Origin: Saccharum officinarum
Taxonomy: Eukaryota > Streptophyta > Magnoliopsida > Poales > Poaceae
NCBI GenBank assembly: GCA_020631735.1
Contig: CM036191.1
Span: 40,035,335 to 40,099,334 of the forward strand
DNA length: 64,000 bases
Direction of reading: 5' to 3'
In this document: in pieces, positions 34,052 to 46,700 of the stretch
Layout: each line of letters begins with the position of its first letter
Position numbering within the stretch: position 1 is the stretch's first letter
Made by a program: the position numbers and the translations under genes
The notes under the pieces: generated by a model
The model's input: the letters and a program-made list of their open reading frames with translations, nothing else
The model's database searches: none
What the model was told of the DNA's origin: nothing

Positions 34052-36936
34052 TGTCACACCCATTTTTAAGGACAAAAATAGGATGCATAAAAGACTCATG
34101 TGCGCCCCAGGAAACAGTCGCACACATAAGTTGACAAATTACAAAGTATCATCACAGTGCTTATTACATAACGAATAAATATTTAAGACATAGTCTTGAA
34201 CGATAGGTAATAATAACTAATAGTAATTCTTCAGCGGAAACTCCACACAGGGACACGGTTGACTGGTTGACACCAAGACTAGTACTCATTCCGATAATCC
34301 TCCTCTATATCTTCATCTGTTATGGTGGAAATAGCAAGGGTGAGTCCATGTCGAACTCAACAAATATAACACAGGGTTCATGAGGCTCAAAAAGGCTAGA
34401 CATTGTTTAACTGCGTTTAGCTTTTAATCATATATTAGCAATTGAGTAGCATCAAGATAAACCACTTCCCATTAAAGAACCAATGATCAATTGTAATAAG
34501 GCTAATGAATAGCATTAACATGAACAAATAATAATCAACAATAATTTAGCATGATATAACAGTTATGATCAACTATTCCATAAGAATCCCCAAGGCCGCT
34601 CGTATCCGTGAGCACGGCTAGTATACCAGTTTTTCACTCTGCGCAGAGGTGTACACTTTCACTGTGAGTCATGATTTCCAAATGAGTGGGGAGATCAAGC
34701 CCAAACACCCGAGAACCATATAAAGCCACTCAAAAGTTCGTCTAACAAGTTAGGGCCATTAGATTCACTCGGCAGGCAGATGTAGAACCCCCCTTCCCTA
34801 TGGCACAACAACCGCAGCCTATACACACTAGGCCAGGGGCTCGCACTACACCCAACGTGGCAAGCCATTCTTACGCCATTTAAGGTAACCTCTAACAAGC
34901 TAGAAAAGGTCTCTTGAACAACTAAAGCCAGAGCCATATAGCCCTCACAGCTGTACTGTATATCCCGGTTATCACTTACAGATAAGTCCTTATGGATAGA
35001 AACCAGAGCATCAAAATAATACACATGCTCTAGCCCCCTTTTAACAGTAATAAAATCATCTTAATAGTTGATTGCTTAATCCATTAATCAAATTACAAGA
35101 TCATTGTTCTTAGTTTAAGCACTAGCAGTAGCTACCCATATGCATTCCCAAGGTTGACAAGGAATCAAGATAACAATCACTAAGTTATAATCTCTAAGGT
35201 TGTCAAGGTAAGCACATGCATATGTATGATAATTCAATGTATAGGTAACAAGGATAGTCCTGTGTTATACTTGCCTTGATCAAAGCTTTCCAAGTGATAC
35301 TGCTGACTTGGCTCAAAGTAATACTCCGAATCGTCCAGATACTGCTCACCTTCTATACTCGATCATCAATCAACAACACACATGCATCCAATCAAACAAA
35401 CACGAAGCAAACAAAGAGATACAATTAGAACAGTACACCAACAGTAGCAAAACAGTAATAAAAGTTTATAAAACTCTTCTACACGTTTCTACGATCACAC
35501 AGACGCAAAGATCACCAAATTCGGAGTTAAAACATATAAGTTATGAATTTTCTAAGATTTCCTATAGATAAATAATTACTTTAATATAAATTCGAAAATA
35601 AATTGTCACAAACCTACTGTACAATACTACCAACATATAGAGCTCGCAAATACGAACCTAACGCAATTTGAATGGGTCAAATCGGAGTTAAAATAAAGAT
35701 TTTATGACCAAAACAATTCTAGTGGCAAAACTGTAAATATCTGAAAACGTATTTTTGATTTACCGCGACGAAATACGCTTTCAAAACACGAAGACACGTT
35801 TCAGAAAATACGTTTAGGATGGCGGGTTCTATAATCCAAAAACCCAGGGACTCTTTATGAATTTTACCCCGCGAAGGGGTAAGTTCTAATCTCATGCGTC
35901 CATCTGAGAACGGACGGCTGCTATTGACTCTAGAAGAAACAGAGAGGGAGCACGGTCACCATCTCCATCGCCGGCCGGTGGCCGCCATGGCCGACGCCAT
36001 GAGCTCACCGGTAAATCTCGGTTCCCCCGTTCCGGACCACCAAACGACCCACAAACAACTCCAATCGGTCGAGAAGATCAACCCTAGCTCCTCTACACGA
36101 TTTATGCCCTCTACGATGTCCCGAAGAGAGAGCGCGGCAAGGGGAGGGACGGCGGCACCATTGTCGACCGACGGTGAGCTTCAAAAACTCACTTCAAAGC
36201 CTCTCCAACCAAAAGGAAAGCACAAGAAGATAGAGGAGACGAGTGCGGACTCACCAACGCGAAGAATTTGACCTCAAATCCACCCGAAGGCTCCCTAACC
36301 GATCTACCGCCGGCCTTCAACAACCTCAAGCCCTAGTACTCGATTTCACGTGGTGGAACTCACGATTTAGGTGAAAAACGGAAAGAGGAGGGTCATGGCT
36401 TCTTATTTGTAGCTCCAAATCGTCGTATTCGGGTAGGAAATCCCGATTATATCGGCAACAATCGGTGGTGGTCGCCCACGACTTCGGCTCGGTTACGACG
36501 CGAGGGGAAGAAGACGACTGACAAGCGGCCCCTACCCGTCAGCGAAATGAGAAGGGAGGGAAGGCACGGCTGGTTTTCTTGGGCCGGCCCATGCGGCAAA
36601 GGCGCGGAAGGAAAGGGCAGCGGCCCACCTACGCAAGCGCGGGGGAAACAGGCCGCTCCAACGGGCCTTCGGGCCGCCAGGGAGAAGGTAAATGATTTTC
36701 TTCTTTTTTTCTCCTTTCTTTTCTTTATTTGCTTGTCTTCAAACTATTCCAAATAAAATTTTTCAAGCCAAATCAAAATAAAATAAAATAAAATAAAACC
36801 ACTTCTCAAAATAAATAAATGCAACAGCATGAATGCAACACCAAAAATTCTTTTCTAAATTTTAATTTGCCCTTAATTGTTATCTAACTTATTTGAAATT
36901 CATTATCCCTAAAGTTTAGAATTTTTGGGTGTTACA
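34052..36936 (-). repeat. Gypsy 5' LTR
   Basis: The upstream LTR (minus-strand sense), about 1.1% different from the 3' LTR. It abuts the primer-binding site on one side and the TSD ATATG on the other. Confidence 0.9.
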
Positions 36937-38869
36937 ATATGTTAGACAATTAAATGTCGAAGCGAGTGTTGCGCTAGCCTACTAAAAGAGCAAGTCACCA
37001 ACCACAATTCTAGTGACTATGATCACTAAGCACATAATTTGCTATGTCACTACACTAAATTAGTGAGCTTTCAAAGGCTAACTAAAGAGCCTCACTAACC
37101 ACTAGACTTGACGAAAGGTAGGTCTCAAAACTAATTACACTAAAGAGCTTAGCTTACACACCAGGAATTTAATACAAGAGAGGATGGCGATGATTATACC
37201 GACGTGTAGAGGTATGAGCCAATCTCAAGATGATGAAGCCAATCAATCAATCACAAGACAACCAATGAAATCCTCGGACAAAGATGACACAATGAATTTT
37301 TACCGAGGTTCACTTGCTTGCCGGCAAGCTAGTCCTCGTTGTGGCGATTCACTTATTTGGAGGTTCACGCACTAATTGGCATCACACGCCAAACCCTCGA
37401 TAGGGTGCCACACAACCAACACAAGATGAGGATCACACAAGCCACAAGCAATCCACTAGAGTATCTTTTGGCTCTTTCCCGGGGAAAGGTCAAGAACCCA
37501 TCACAATCACTACGATTGGAGCCGGAGACAATCACCAACCTCCGCTCGACGATCCTCGCTGCTCCAAGCCGTCTAGGTGGCGGCAACCACCAAGAGTAAC
37601 AAGCGAATCCCGCAGCAAAACATAAACACCAAGTGCCTCTAGATGCAAATACTCAAGCAATGCACTTGGATTCTCTCCTAATCTCATAAAGATGATGAAC
37701 CAATGATGAAGATGAGTGGGATGGTTTTGGCTAAGCTCACAAGGTTGCTATGTCAATGCAAATGGCCAAGAGAGTGAGCAAGAGCTGGTCATGGAGCTTA
37801 AATAGGAGCCCCCATGAAATAGAGTCGTTGGACACCACGGGCAGCTCACTGCGCAGCCATCGGACGCGCCGGTCGGGATGACCGGACACACGCCACCCAG
37901 CGTCCGGTCTCGCGATGCGCGCCACGTGGTCCCTCGGTTCAACCTTGTCCATGCGATTTCAACGGTCAACTTGATCACCCGCGTGGTTAAGTTACGACTT
38001 GACGCAGAGCCGTGAGACCGGACGTGCCAGAGCAGTGTGCACTCACACGCTTGCCCGAGCCAACGTCATCGAGAACGGACGCACCACTGCCAGCGACAAC
38101 GTAGAGTCCCATCGACTCCAGAGAGGTTCTAGTGCCGCATTTCTGTGACCGGACGCGTCTGGTCACGCATGACCGGACGCGCCGGTGAGTCCAGTCCTCT
38201 CTGGTTCTTCTCGGTGCTTGCGTCACCATATGTCATCAACGACCGGACGCTCCTCCATCGAGTCAAGTCACCACTTGCACCAGCGTCCGGTCGGAGATTG
38301 ACAGCGCGCCCTTCTCTGCACAGTTGACTGGACGCGCAGGTCCGGAGTCCGATCCTGCGTCCGGTCACACCAGTGACCTCCTCGACTTCACAAACTTCGC
38401 CACAACTTCACCACCCTTGATTAAATGTGCCAACCAATAAGTATATCACCTTGTACACGTGTGTTAGCATATTTCCACAAATATTTTCAAGAGTGTTAGC
38501 ACTCCACTAGATCCTAATGCATATGCAATGAGTTAGAGCATCTAGTGGCACTTTGATTACCGCATTTCGATACGAGTTTCACCCCTCTTAATAGTACGGC
38601 TATCAATCCTAAATGTGATCACACTCGCTAAGTGTCTCAATCACCAAACCAAAAAGCTCATACTACTTATACCTTTGCCTTGAGCCTTTCGTGTTTCTCT
38701 TTCTTCTTTCCAAGCTGAGCACTCGATCGCCATGACCATCACCACCATGATCTTCGTCCATTTGCTCCACCACTTGCAATATCCACCAACCTATCTCACA
38801 TACACTTAGAGCACATAGGTTAGTAGCTAGGGTTTCATCAATTCACCAAAACCAAACTAGAGCTTTCAG

Positions 38870-39970
38870 TCCGAGCACTAGCACCGCCGATGATCTTCAA
38901 ATAGTTACGAGACATCTCTCTATTTGTACCCATTTGAGAAAGCTGAAAGCCGAAAGTAGGGTCCACGTTTAATACACGAAATCAGTGTCTTCTAAAAAAG
39001 TTGCTTTAGGTTCCGATTCTGAAAAAGCACTTCTTAGAAGCTAAACTCTTGTGTACTTATGCGAAGAATTACAGTCTTGAGCCTTATTTGTATGTTATAG
39101 TATAAAGAGATCGCGGAATCAAGTTTACAGTTTTATAACTCATTGATCAGCAAAGCTATGGTTCATTAGGGAAAAGAAGTCTATAGTGGAGTTTATAAAA
39201 CTCCAAAAAGAACTACACTATACTTTTAGCAATACTATATATGGTTTTCAAAACTAGAAAGGTCGTCATCCAAACACTTTTGGCACATTAAAGACGAAGT
39301 ACACTTATTTCGAAATACCAAAGTACGTATTTTTATTCAAAATGTAAAAATACTTTGTACTCAAACTATTGCACCCACCTACACAATCTCAGTATTGCAG
39401 CTAGATACGCCCGCGGCCGTCCAGATACGAGACGCCGCCGACGAGCGACACAGGCATGCCGCGTGGCCGCAATGCACACAAGTCACCAAGCAGGTCCATG
39501 CATGGCATCCGCCCATCAGCTTAAACAATGCAAAAACTACAACGAGAGGATGAGGTGAGCGGTTGGGTGTGCTGCATGCGCAACATATATCGTCCACGCC
39601 CAAACGGAGAAGTCGCGCACGGATGAAACGAACGAAGACTCTCAGGGGGGTTTTATGCGGTTTCCAACGTTTTGGAAACAACGCTGGCTCGTTTTGTCCG
39701 CATGAAACGTTTTCTTTCTCTCCCCTCCTCAATATATACAAAAGCTCTATTTTTATTGACGTGACATTCTATTTAATATGCATGAAACTCCTATAAAATC
39801 TATATTGAGACTGACCTTGTCGGCTTTGCATTGGGTTGGGTTCCCGAAGAGGAGGCCACCGGCCGGCTTGCTTGCTTGCACAGTTGCACTGCATGCTCCG
39901 TGCTGCATGCAACGCGGCATATATCGGCGACACGACACGAGGCCGGCAAGGCGGGTCCATGCCAAGCTGA
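38870..39970. repeat. Non-coding flank; 39150-39960 is repeated at 41395-41870
   Basis: The phrases GTGGAGTTTATAAAACTCCAA, CCAAACACTT, CAGTATTGCA and CGCGGCCGTCCAGA-ACGAGAC recur in order at 41417-41660. No gene was found. Together with the 39970-41395 segment this gives a flank-segment-flank arrangement. Confidence 0.65.
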
Positions 39971-41395
39971 AGCGGTGAAGCCTGAAGCTAGCTGATGTCC
40001 ACCCATCAGCAACTTGTGTACGTTGTGTGGCCCACGTTTCATAGTCACCCGGCTGAACTTTGCGGCCACGGATGTGGACTGCTGACTGCGACTGCGGTGC
40101 ACGTGTGCGCTTTCCTGCCAGGGAAAGCGTAAGCCGGCCGCGGGCTTAGCTTTTGGTTATTGGTTGGTTAAGTTGTTGCTTTTCTATATATATACATCCA
40201 GATCCAGTCATCAACCCACCCAGCTTTTCTCTCACTTTCACCTAACTGTCAGCTAGTTTGATTTTGATTTTAGCGGCGCTTCGTCCCCTTTTTTTTTTTG
40301 GCAGGATGCTCTTAACTTTCCAAAGCGAAAGGCCATGGAATATACGTCTTTTTCTTTGTAAAAAATGTCATGGAATTCTCGTACGTATGAAATATTTATA
40401 TTCGGATGTAAAGCAGGAGAACAAATAAGGGCACACCCAACGCTAGCTACAGCTACGTACTGCCGCGTACTGCCCTAGCTGTCCAGGGATGCAAGCAGAT
40501 ACCAGAGCCATACATCTCCCATCGCCGGCAATGAGAGATGCTTTTTTTTGTCAGAGTGCATGAAGCAACCTTTCAGAGGGAAGAGGCGAACAACGGCTGT
40601 GGTCCCGTACTAATCAAGTCATGGAGGCTGTCGCTTCATCCCACAACACGCTGCCTCAAAGCTGCTTCTAGCTTTTGTCAGAGCAGGCCATCGCCGCTCC
40701 TGCAGAAGACTCTGAGGGACTGCGATGCCACTGCTAGCCATGATGTGGATGAACAGTGCATACGTGGCAGTTGGGACAGCATGCCACGGTAGTGCATTGG
40801 GGAAGCCCTAAAGGGCTAGCTAGATATATAGGGTGCAAACGAAAAACTGGCCTCTTTCTCCGCTCTTTGAGAATTCATACAGCATATATACCGTGTGCTA
40901 GTCCAGTATGTACGTTGTTTTTCCTTTCACCTTTTATAATTTCTTCGATATGCATAAACATATTTTTGGAGAGGTGGTGATATATACGAGCCAGTCAAAC
41001 GCTTATGCGGCAAGCAATATATATTGCAAGTGGTTTGGAAGATAGGCACGAGTCCCTCTCATGTAAGGCAACTAGCTGTGCAAGTTGCTTGGTTGTGTCC
41101 TCACTCCACACTCCATATAGTACTGTAGATATAACTGCCTTCCATTTTGATCGTCATAAATGCAAGTGGGCAAGGACAAATATAAGTCCACCTCAAAAAA
41201 GTAATGAACAAATTTTACTTATTTGACACGATTTTGGAGTGGAGGAAATAAACATGGATCTCATCGATGTATGCATGTCGTTGTTACCATCTAACAACCT
41301 ACAATTTTAAGGGTCTGTTTGGTTTTATCGTGAGTTGTGGAAAATCTGTTGTAAAGACGAAGTTGAACATCTGTTGCATAGATGTGGAAAGCTAT
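39970..41395. repeat. Second duplicated segment, copy 2
   Basis: Aligns with 22825-23860. It differs by local indels and by the Tourist-like element at 40429-40808. A TATA-like run (TATATATATACATCC at about 40185) precedes sequence that is conserved between the copies, which might mark an old promoter, but no coding frame is shared. Confidence 0.8.
40429..40808. mobile_element. Tourist-like (PIF/Harbinger) MITE
   Basis: A 380-base insertion, absent from the corresponding site in copy 1 (about 23244), is flanked by TAA on both sides (40426-40428 and 40809-40811). Ends GGGCACACCCAACGC and GCATTGGGGAAGCCC are imperfect inverted copies (11 of 15). The 84-codon frame inside is not supported as a gene. 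Confidence 0.7.
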
Positions 41396-42126
41396 GATTT
41401 AGAAAGAAAAATGAGGTCCAGAGTGGAGTTTATAAAACTCCAATAAGACTATATTTTTAGTAGTGACATAGTTCTCTAAACCAGAAAAATCCGTTGCATT
41501 CCAAACACTTCTGTGACACTTTAAAGCTAACTTTCGAAATACCACTACTTTTTCTAAAAAAAATTCTAAAAATACTTTTTTTAGGTATACAAACTGAGCC
41601 TCAGTATTGCACCTGCCTACAATCTCAGGTATGGTACGCGCGCGGCCGTCCAGAAACGAGACAGGCATGCCGCTGCGTGGCTGCAATGCACCCGGTGTGA
41701 GTGTGAACACCGGGCGCAGCTGCTGCATACTGCATGCAGCGCAACATCTATCGGCGACACGAGGCCGGCACGGGTCCATGCCGTCGATCATGCTGCTGCA
41801 TATGGTGCAGCGCCGCGCGCGCACCACGTGCCACCACCACCGCGCCCGGCGTGTTACCACATGTCAGGCATGACCGAAGCTTTTGCTTTCCTTCGTCGCC
41901 GACATGCGTCTTTTTACCATTTTTTTCTGACTTCTGGCCGTCAACAGCGTCTGGTCTTATCTTACAAAATGCATGGTTGGTCCTGTGTTACCTTCACCAG
42001 TAACGCTTCTATCTTTGCCTCTATTATCTTATCTTCGAAATTCAAATGTGCCGATAAGGGGTTACGACTTTAATGCCTCTGCAGTTCTTGGCACTCCATA
42101 AATCATGACTAAGGATTTTTGTTGTA
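41395..42126. other. Non-coding spacer
   Basis: The first part repeats 39150-39960. The remainder to 42126 shows no gene or motif that I can support. Confidence 0.5.
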
Positions 42127-42128
42127 TA

Positions 42129-42389
42129 CTCTCTCTATTCCAAATTATAAGCTACTCCAACTTTCTTGGAGAGTCAAATCATCTCAAGTTTGATCAAATT
42201 TATATGATAAGATAATAACATCTATGATATAAACTAAGTATCATTAGATTCTTCATTAATTATATTTACATAGTATACCTATTTGATATTATAATAAATC
42301 TTTATAATTATCTCTATAATTTTTTCAAACTTAAGATGCTTTGAATCTACAAGATTTTTGAAATAACTTATCATTTAGAATAGATGGAG
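42129..42389. mobile_element. Stowaway-type MITE (Tc1/mariner)
   Basis: TA-flanked ends CTCTCTCTATTCCAAATTATAAG and CTTATCATTTAGAATAGATGGAG form the classic inverted Stowaway terminus around about 260 AT-rich bases. The dinucleotide TA lies on both sides (42127-42128 and 42390-42391). Confidence 0.8.
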
Positions 42390-42391
42390 TA

Positions 42392-43206
42392 CAATTTAAG
42401 GATAAAAGAAAAGGATAACACTCCCCGCCTCTATTCTAGCTAGATATATTAATTCTTGTCAAGAAAATCTGGTTTTGGACAACATGTACACAAAAGATAT
42501 TTGTTCACAGCAGTTCATTAATATATATCCATCATGCATCTGGCCAAAAAAAAATGTCAGTGCTACCGAAACTGACCTTCAGTCAGTATATCACCACGCG
42601 GTCCCCAGCCCGGACAAGTTACGGTAAAGGACAAGTTACTAGTTGTGCATGTGCTCAAAGACATTTGGGCATTGGGAAAAAAACCGACATTATTGTCTGT
42701 TTTGAAATAAATGCTGTTCGTTTTACCATCCATACAGTCAAAACTTTGACCAAAATACTTTGACCTCCATACAACATGTAAGACCTTTTCTTTAAAAAGA
42801 TAAATAGATGATGTATAAATATTAGCCATATAAAAACTAGCACTCCTTCCTCGTGTAATGGTTTTTCAGTTTGTTTTTGAAAATATTAGCCATATAATAA
42901 CATGTTTATCCTTTTTTGGTACATCAAAATGCCGTTCTGATGATGAAGCAAACAAGCACCATTTCGCCAAGTACTAGTACTAGGCAACACTAGCAGGAAG
43001 TACAGTAACTTCCAACACACGCATGCGTCCAAACTGCAGAGTATTGCAGGGCCACACGATCCGGGATTAATAAAGGAAGAAAGGTGCTTTCCGGAGACGA
43101 TGGAGCAGACTTGCAGTTTGCCACAGTTGGGTCGATAGAGACACGGGCCGTCGCTGTAGTGATCGTCCCCGGCACCACCATGCAATTCCAGTTTGGATAA
43201 AGAAAG
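42392..43206. other. Upstream intergenic region of the kinase gene
   Basis: No gene. The 16-base phrase AATATTAGCCATATAA occurs twice (about 42822 and 42881), a small local duplication about 350 bases before the TATA box. Confidence 0.5.
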
Positions 43207-43216
43207 CATATAAATA
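43207..43216 (+). promoter_or_regulatory. Candidate TATA box of the PAS-Raf kinase gene
   Basis: CATATAAATA lies about 560 bases before the start codon, followed by a purine-rich then CT-rich leader typical of plant 5' UTRs. If it is used, the leader is about 530 bases long. Confidence 0.5.
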
Positions 43217-43579
43217 ATATATGATGTGGCAGAGGGAATAAAGAGAAAGCAGAGGGACAACCAAGGCAAAAGCCAAGAGAGATTGGGATTCACATATTTC
43301 CTCTCCCTCCCCACAATCCTCATTGCTGCATCTCCAAGCAACAAGGCTGCAGCAGGGCGGAAGAACAGAGCAGTGAACAGAGGAGACCAGGCCAGCAGCA
43401 GCAGGGCGTCAGCAACAACTCCTCCTGCTGCTGGGTTCCTCCCATTTCTGAATTCTTTTCACTGTTTCGTAGGAGGCGTAGTAGCTCTGAATTCCATCCA
43501 GTTCAGAAGCTTCAGGAAGGCAGGATTGAGCCAAATTCGCTCCCCGGATTGCCGGGAAACCAACAAAAGCCGCCGCTTT

Positions 43580-43618
43580 ATGCTTCTTGGATCAGAGGAC
43601 TCTTCCAGAAATCGATAA
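43580..43618 (+). promoter_or_regulatory. Candidate upstream ORF 1 (12 codons) in the kinase leader
   Basis: ATG at 43580 opens a 12-codon frame (MLLGSEDSSRNR) ending in TAA, about 150 bases before the main start. It would matter only if the transcript includes it. Confidence 0.4.
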
Positions 43619-43719
43619 AAGGTGCCTTTCTTGCGGGGCAACCGGGTCGCGGAAGCCTCTCCAAAGGCGCCAACTTTGCTGCCACCTTACGGCGAGCTCT
43701 GGGAACGCGAACGCCCCTG

Positions 43720-43743
43720 ATGCTTTGCCATTTGATACAATAA
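43720..43743 (+). promoter_or_regulatory. Candidate upstream ORF 2 (7 codons) in the kinase leader
   Basis: ATG at 43720 opens MLCHLIQ and stops at TAA 43741-43743, 25 bases before the main ATG. This is close enough to lower initiation at the main start. Confidence 0.45.
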
Positions 43744-43768
43744 CACAGCACCAGGGGCTCCGCCGGTG

Positions 43769-46700
43769 ATGGCGGCGGAGGAGCTGCTGCGGAAGATACG
43801 GGAGCTGGAGGAGGGCCAGGCGGAGCTGAAGCGGGAGATTTCCAAGCTCGTGCCGGAGGAGCAGCAACCGGGCGCGCAGCATCAGCACCACGCCTCGCGC
43901 CGCCCGCCGCGCCGCGCCCTCCCCGCGGCGCCGTCCCTGTCGTCGCGGCTGCAGCGCGTGGGCCGCATCGGGCTCACTGACCGCCAGCACATCAGGGCCC
44001 TGCACGCGCTGGGACAGGCCGTGCATATCATTGCCCCCGGCGGGAAGCTCATTTACTGGTGAGGTTTCTTGCATTTGGTTGTCTGTGTACTCTGCACTAG
44101 GAGTGTTCGGTGAAATGCCTGATAAGCGTTATGCAGAGGTTCAAGGTTGTCTTGGACAACAGTAAGCATTCGTTATTTCCTTTGAAGGCTGGAAAACTAT
44201 TTTGATCAATTTGCACTTTATTGTTATGGTGTGAACAAATAGTGGAGGTACCAATGTAGTGATGGTGCTTGCTTGTACCTTATCACTGTTGCTGTGCATG
44301 GATTTGAGTAAGAAGCAACTGATTTTGCGTATGCTAGCCATATGATTTACAGGAAACGTTTTAGTGGGAGGGAACCTGTTGCAGCATTAAACATGGTTTA
44401 ATATTGGAATGGATGCTATGCCTCTTAGCTGTTTTCTGTGATCATGCCACAGTGTTTTATTATATGTGACCATGTTCAGTTCACCATGTGCATGGAAGTA
44501 GAATAAGTCAGAAAAATTGGCATAATATCTGAGCAAAATAATTAGAGTCAGGATCTTGTCAAAAATATATGTTTGATGTACCACTTTAATTCTTTTTGGG
44601 TATTTGCCTTGGTTAGTTCATGCAGATTTAGCTCTTTAGATGCATCACTTACAGCTTGTGGTTAGCTAATTGTGAAAGAGAATGAATCTCTGTTGATTAA
44701 TTCTCAAATGTTGTGCATGATACAAATAGAGGTGCTGAGGCACTACTGGCCATTGGTGCCTGGCCACCATGCCTACAATCAATGGGAGGTTCCCATGCAC
44801 CAAGACCGGGTACTCACACACTAAACATAGCTAGTCTAACACACCCCCACAGTCGAATCATCAGCCACTCTGCACGTTTAGACTGGACCTAAACTCCATG
44901 AACACTGAGGTATGCAGTCCCTTGGTGAAGATGTCTGCATATTGCGAGGAGGTAGGAACATGCAGAACACGAAGATCACCAATGGCAACTCGCTCCCGGA
45001 CGAAGTGAAGGTCGATCTCAATGTGCTTGGTGCGCTGATGCTGCACCGGGTTGGAGGTCATGTAGACGGCACTGATGTTGTCGCAGTACACCAGTGTGGC
45101 GTGCCGAAGAGGAGCGTGTAACTCCAAGAGGAGCTGACGTAGCCAGGTCACTTCTGCAACTCCGTTAGCCACCGCGCGATACTCGGCTTTAGCACTCGAT
45201 CTTGACACCGTGTTCTGGCGCTTGGAGGACCAGGAAACAAGGTTGTCACCGAGGAACACTGCATAGCCTGAGGTGGACCTGCGAGTGTCCGGGCAACCAG
45301 CCCCGTCAGCGTCGGTGTAGACGACAAGATCTGTTGAAGTAGACGGTCGCAGCAGGAGACCGAGGTGGAGTGTGCCCTAAACATAGCGAAGAATCCGCTT
45401 CAAAGCAGCAAGGTGAGGCTCTCGAGGGTCGTGCATGTGAAGACAGATCTGCTGAACAACATATGCAATGTCTGGGCGAGTGAATGTCAAGTACTGGAGA
45501 GCTCCAGCAAGACTGCGAAAGTCTGTAGCATCAGACACAGGGGCCCCCTCAGCTGCAGCAACCTTAGGATTGGTGTCAACTGGAGTAGAGTATGGCTTGC
45601 ACTCAGTCATCCCGGCGCGATCTAAGATGTCCAGCATGTACTGTCGCTGTGAGAGCAGGAGTCCATCACCACGTCTCTGAACATGCATACCGAGGAAGTG
45701 ATGCAGTTCACCAAGATCTTTCATGGCGAACTCTCGCTGAAGTGCTGAGATGATCCGCCGAAGGAGATCGGGCGAAGAAGCTGTGAGAACAATGTCATCA
45801 ACATATAGCAACAGATAAGCTATGTCTGATCCACGCTGGTAGACGAAGAGTGAGGTGTCTGACTTGGCTTCAACAAACCCAATAGACAGCAAAAAAGTGG
45901 CCATCCGGGTGTACCAAGCATGAGGAGCCTGTTTCAGGCCATATAGTGATTTCTTCAAGAGGCAGACAAAATCCGGATGAGCTGGATCTTTCAACCCGGA
46001 CGACTGCTGGCAATACACTGTCTCAGTCAGATTGCCATGGAGAAAGACGTTCTTCACATCCAGTTAGTGAATGGACCAACGGCGAGAGAGCGCCAAGGAG
46101 AGCACCGTGCGAACAGTAGCGGGCTTCACCACAGGACTGAAGGTCTCATCAAAGTCCACACCAGGTCGTTGGGTAAAGCCACGGAGAACCCAGCATGCCT
46201 TGTATCGCTCGAGGGAGCCATCAGACTAAAGCTTGTGCTTGAAGATTCACTTCCCAGTGACAACATTGGCCCGGGGCGGACGGGGCACAAGATCCCACGT
46301 GTGGTTCTGCAGGAGAGCACTATGTTCTTCTTCCATAGCCCCTCGCCAATTTGGTCGGCAAGAGCGCTACGAAAGGTCTTCGGCACCGGAGAGAGGGGCA
46401 CAACATGGTAGAAAGCGGGCATCCGAAAGCCGCTCTTCGAATGTGTGCCCATAGGGTGCAGGAACCGCGCCCTTGGGCAACGGGGCAGCTGCTGCAGGCG
46501 CTGGTGCTGGAGTAGCTGGGGCGGCTGGTGCTGGAGCATCTGGTGGTGGTGGCGGCTGTCGCGAGTAGTAGTACGTGAAGTCGCTAGCCGGTCGAAGAGG
46601 TGGAAACCGAAGCGGAGGTCCGCGGATCGCCTGAGGAGGCGCTGGGGAGCCCGCGGACTGTGTAGAGGACGTCGAGCCGGCGCGGATTGTGCTCGGGAGG

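Larger units (their letters stand above)
25114..36936 (-). mobile_element. Nearly complete Ty3/gypsy element, Tekay-type chromovirus
   Basis: The element is 11,823 bases. Its 2.88-kb LTRs (25114-27996 and 34052-36936) begin and end TGTCACACCC...GGGTGTTACA on the plus strand. The exact TSD ATATG lies at 25109-25113 and 36937-36941. On the minus strand the order is LTR, primer-binding site (34036-34048), extra ORF (33862-33158), gag (32454-31132), protease/RT/RNase H, integrase, chromodomain region, polypurine tract and LTR. Protease-RT-RH-IN order with a C-terminal chromodomain-like tail points to a chromovirus, probably Tekay/Del. I counted about 30 substitutions and one 2-base indel between the LTRs (about 1.1%), so the insertion is recent. 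Several frame breaks make this copy non-autonomous. Confidence 0.92.
25041..38869 (-). mobile_element. Sirevirus solo LTR interrupted by a nested gypsy element
   Basis: On the minus strand the LTR starts TGAAAGCTC at 38869 and ends at 25041 (TAAAAGGTCC on plus, where TGAAAGGTC is expected). The two pieces, 25041-25113 and 36937-38869, total about 2.0 kb and resemble the LTR at 13997-15908, including the CCGGACGCG-rich part at 37860-38370. No internal Sirevirus sequence lies on either side. The flanks read ATCCG (25036-25040) and GTCCG (38870-38874), a 4-of-5 match to a TSD. It is therefore a solo LTR left by LTR-LTR recombination, later split by the gypsy element. Confidence 0.8.
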
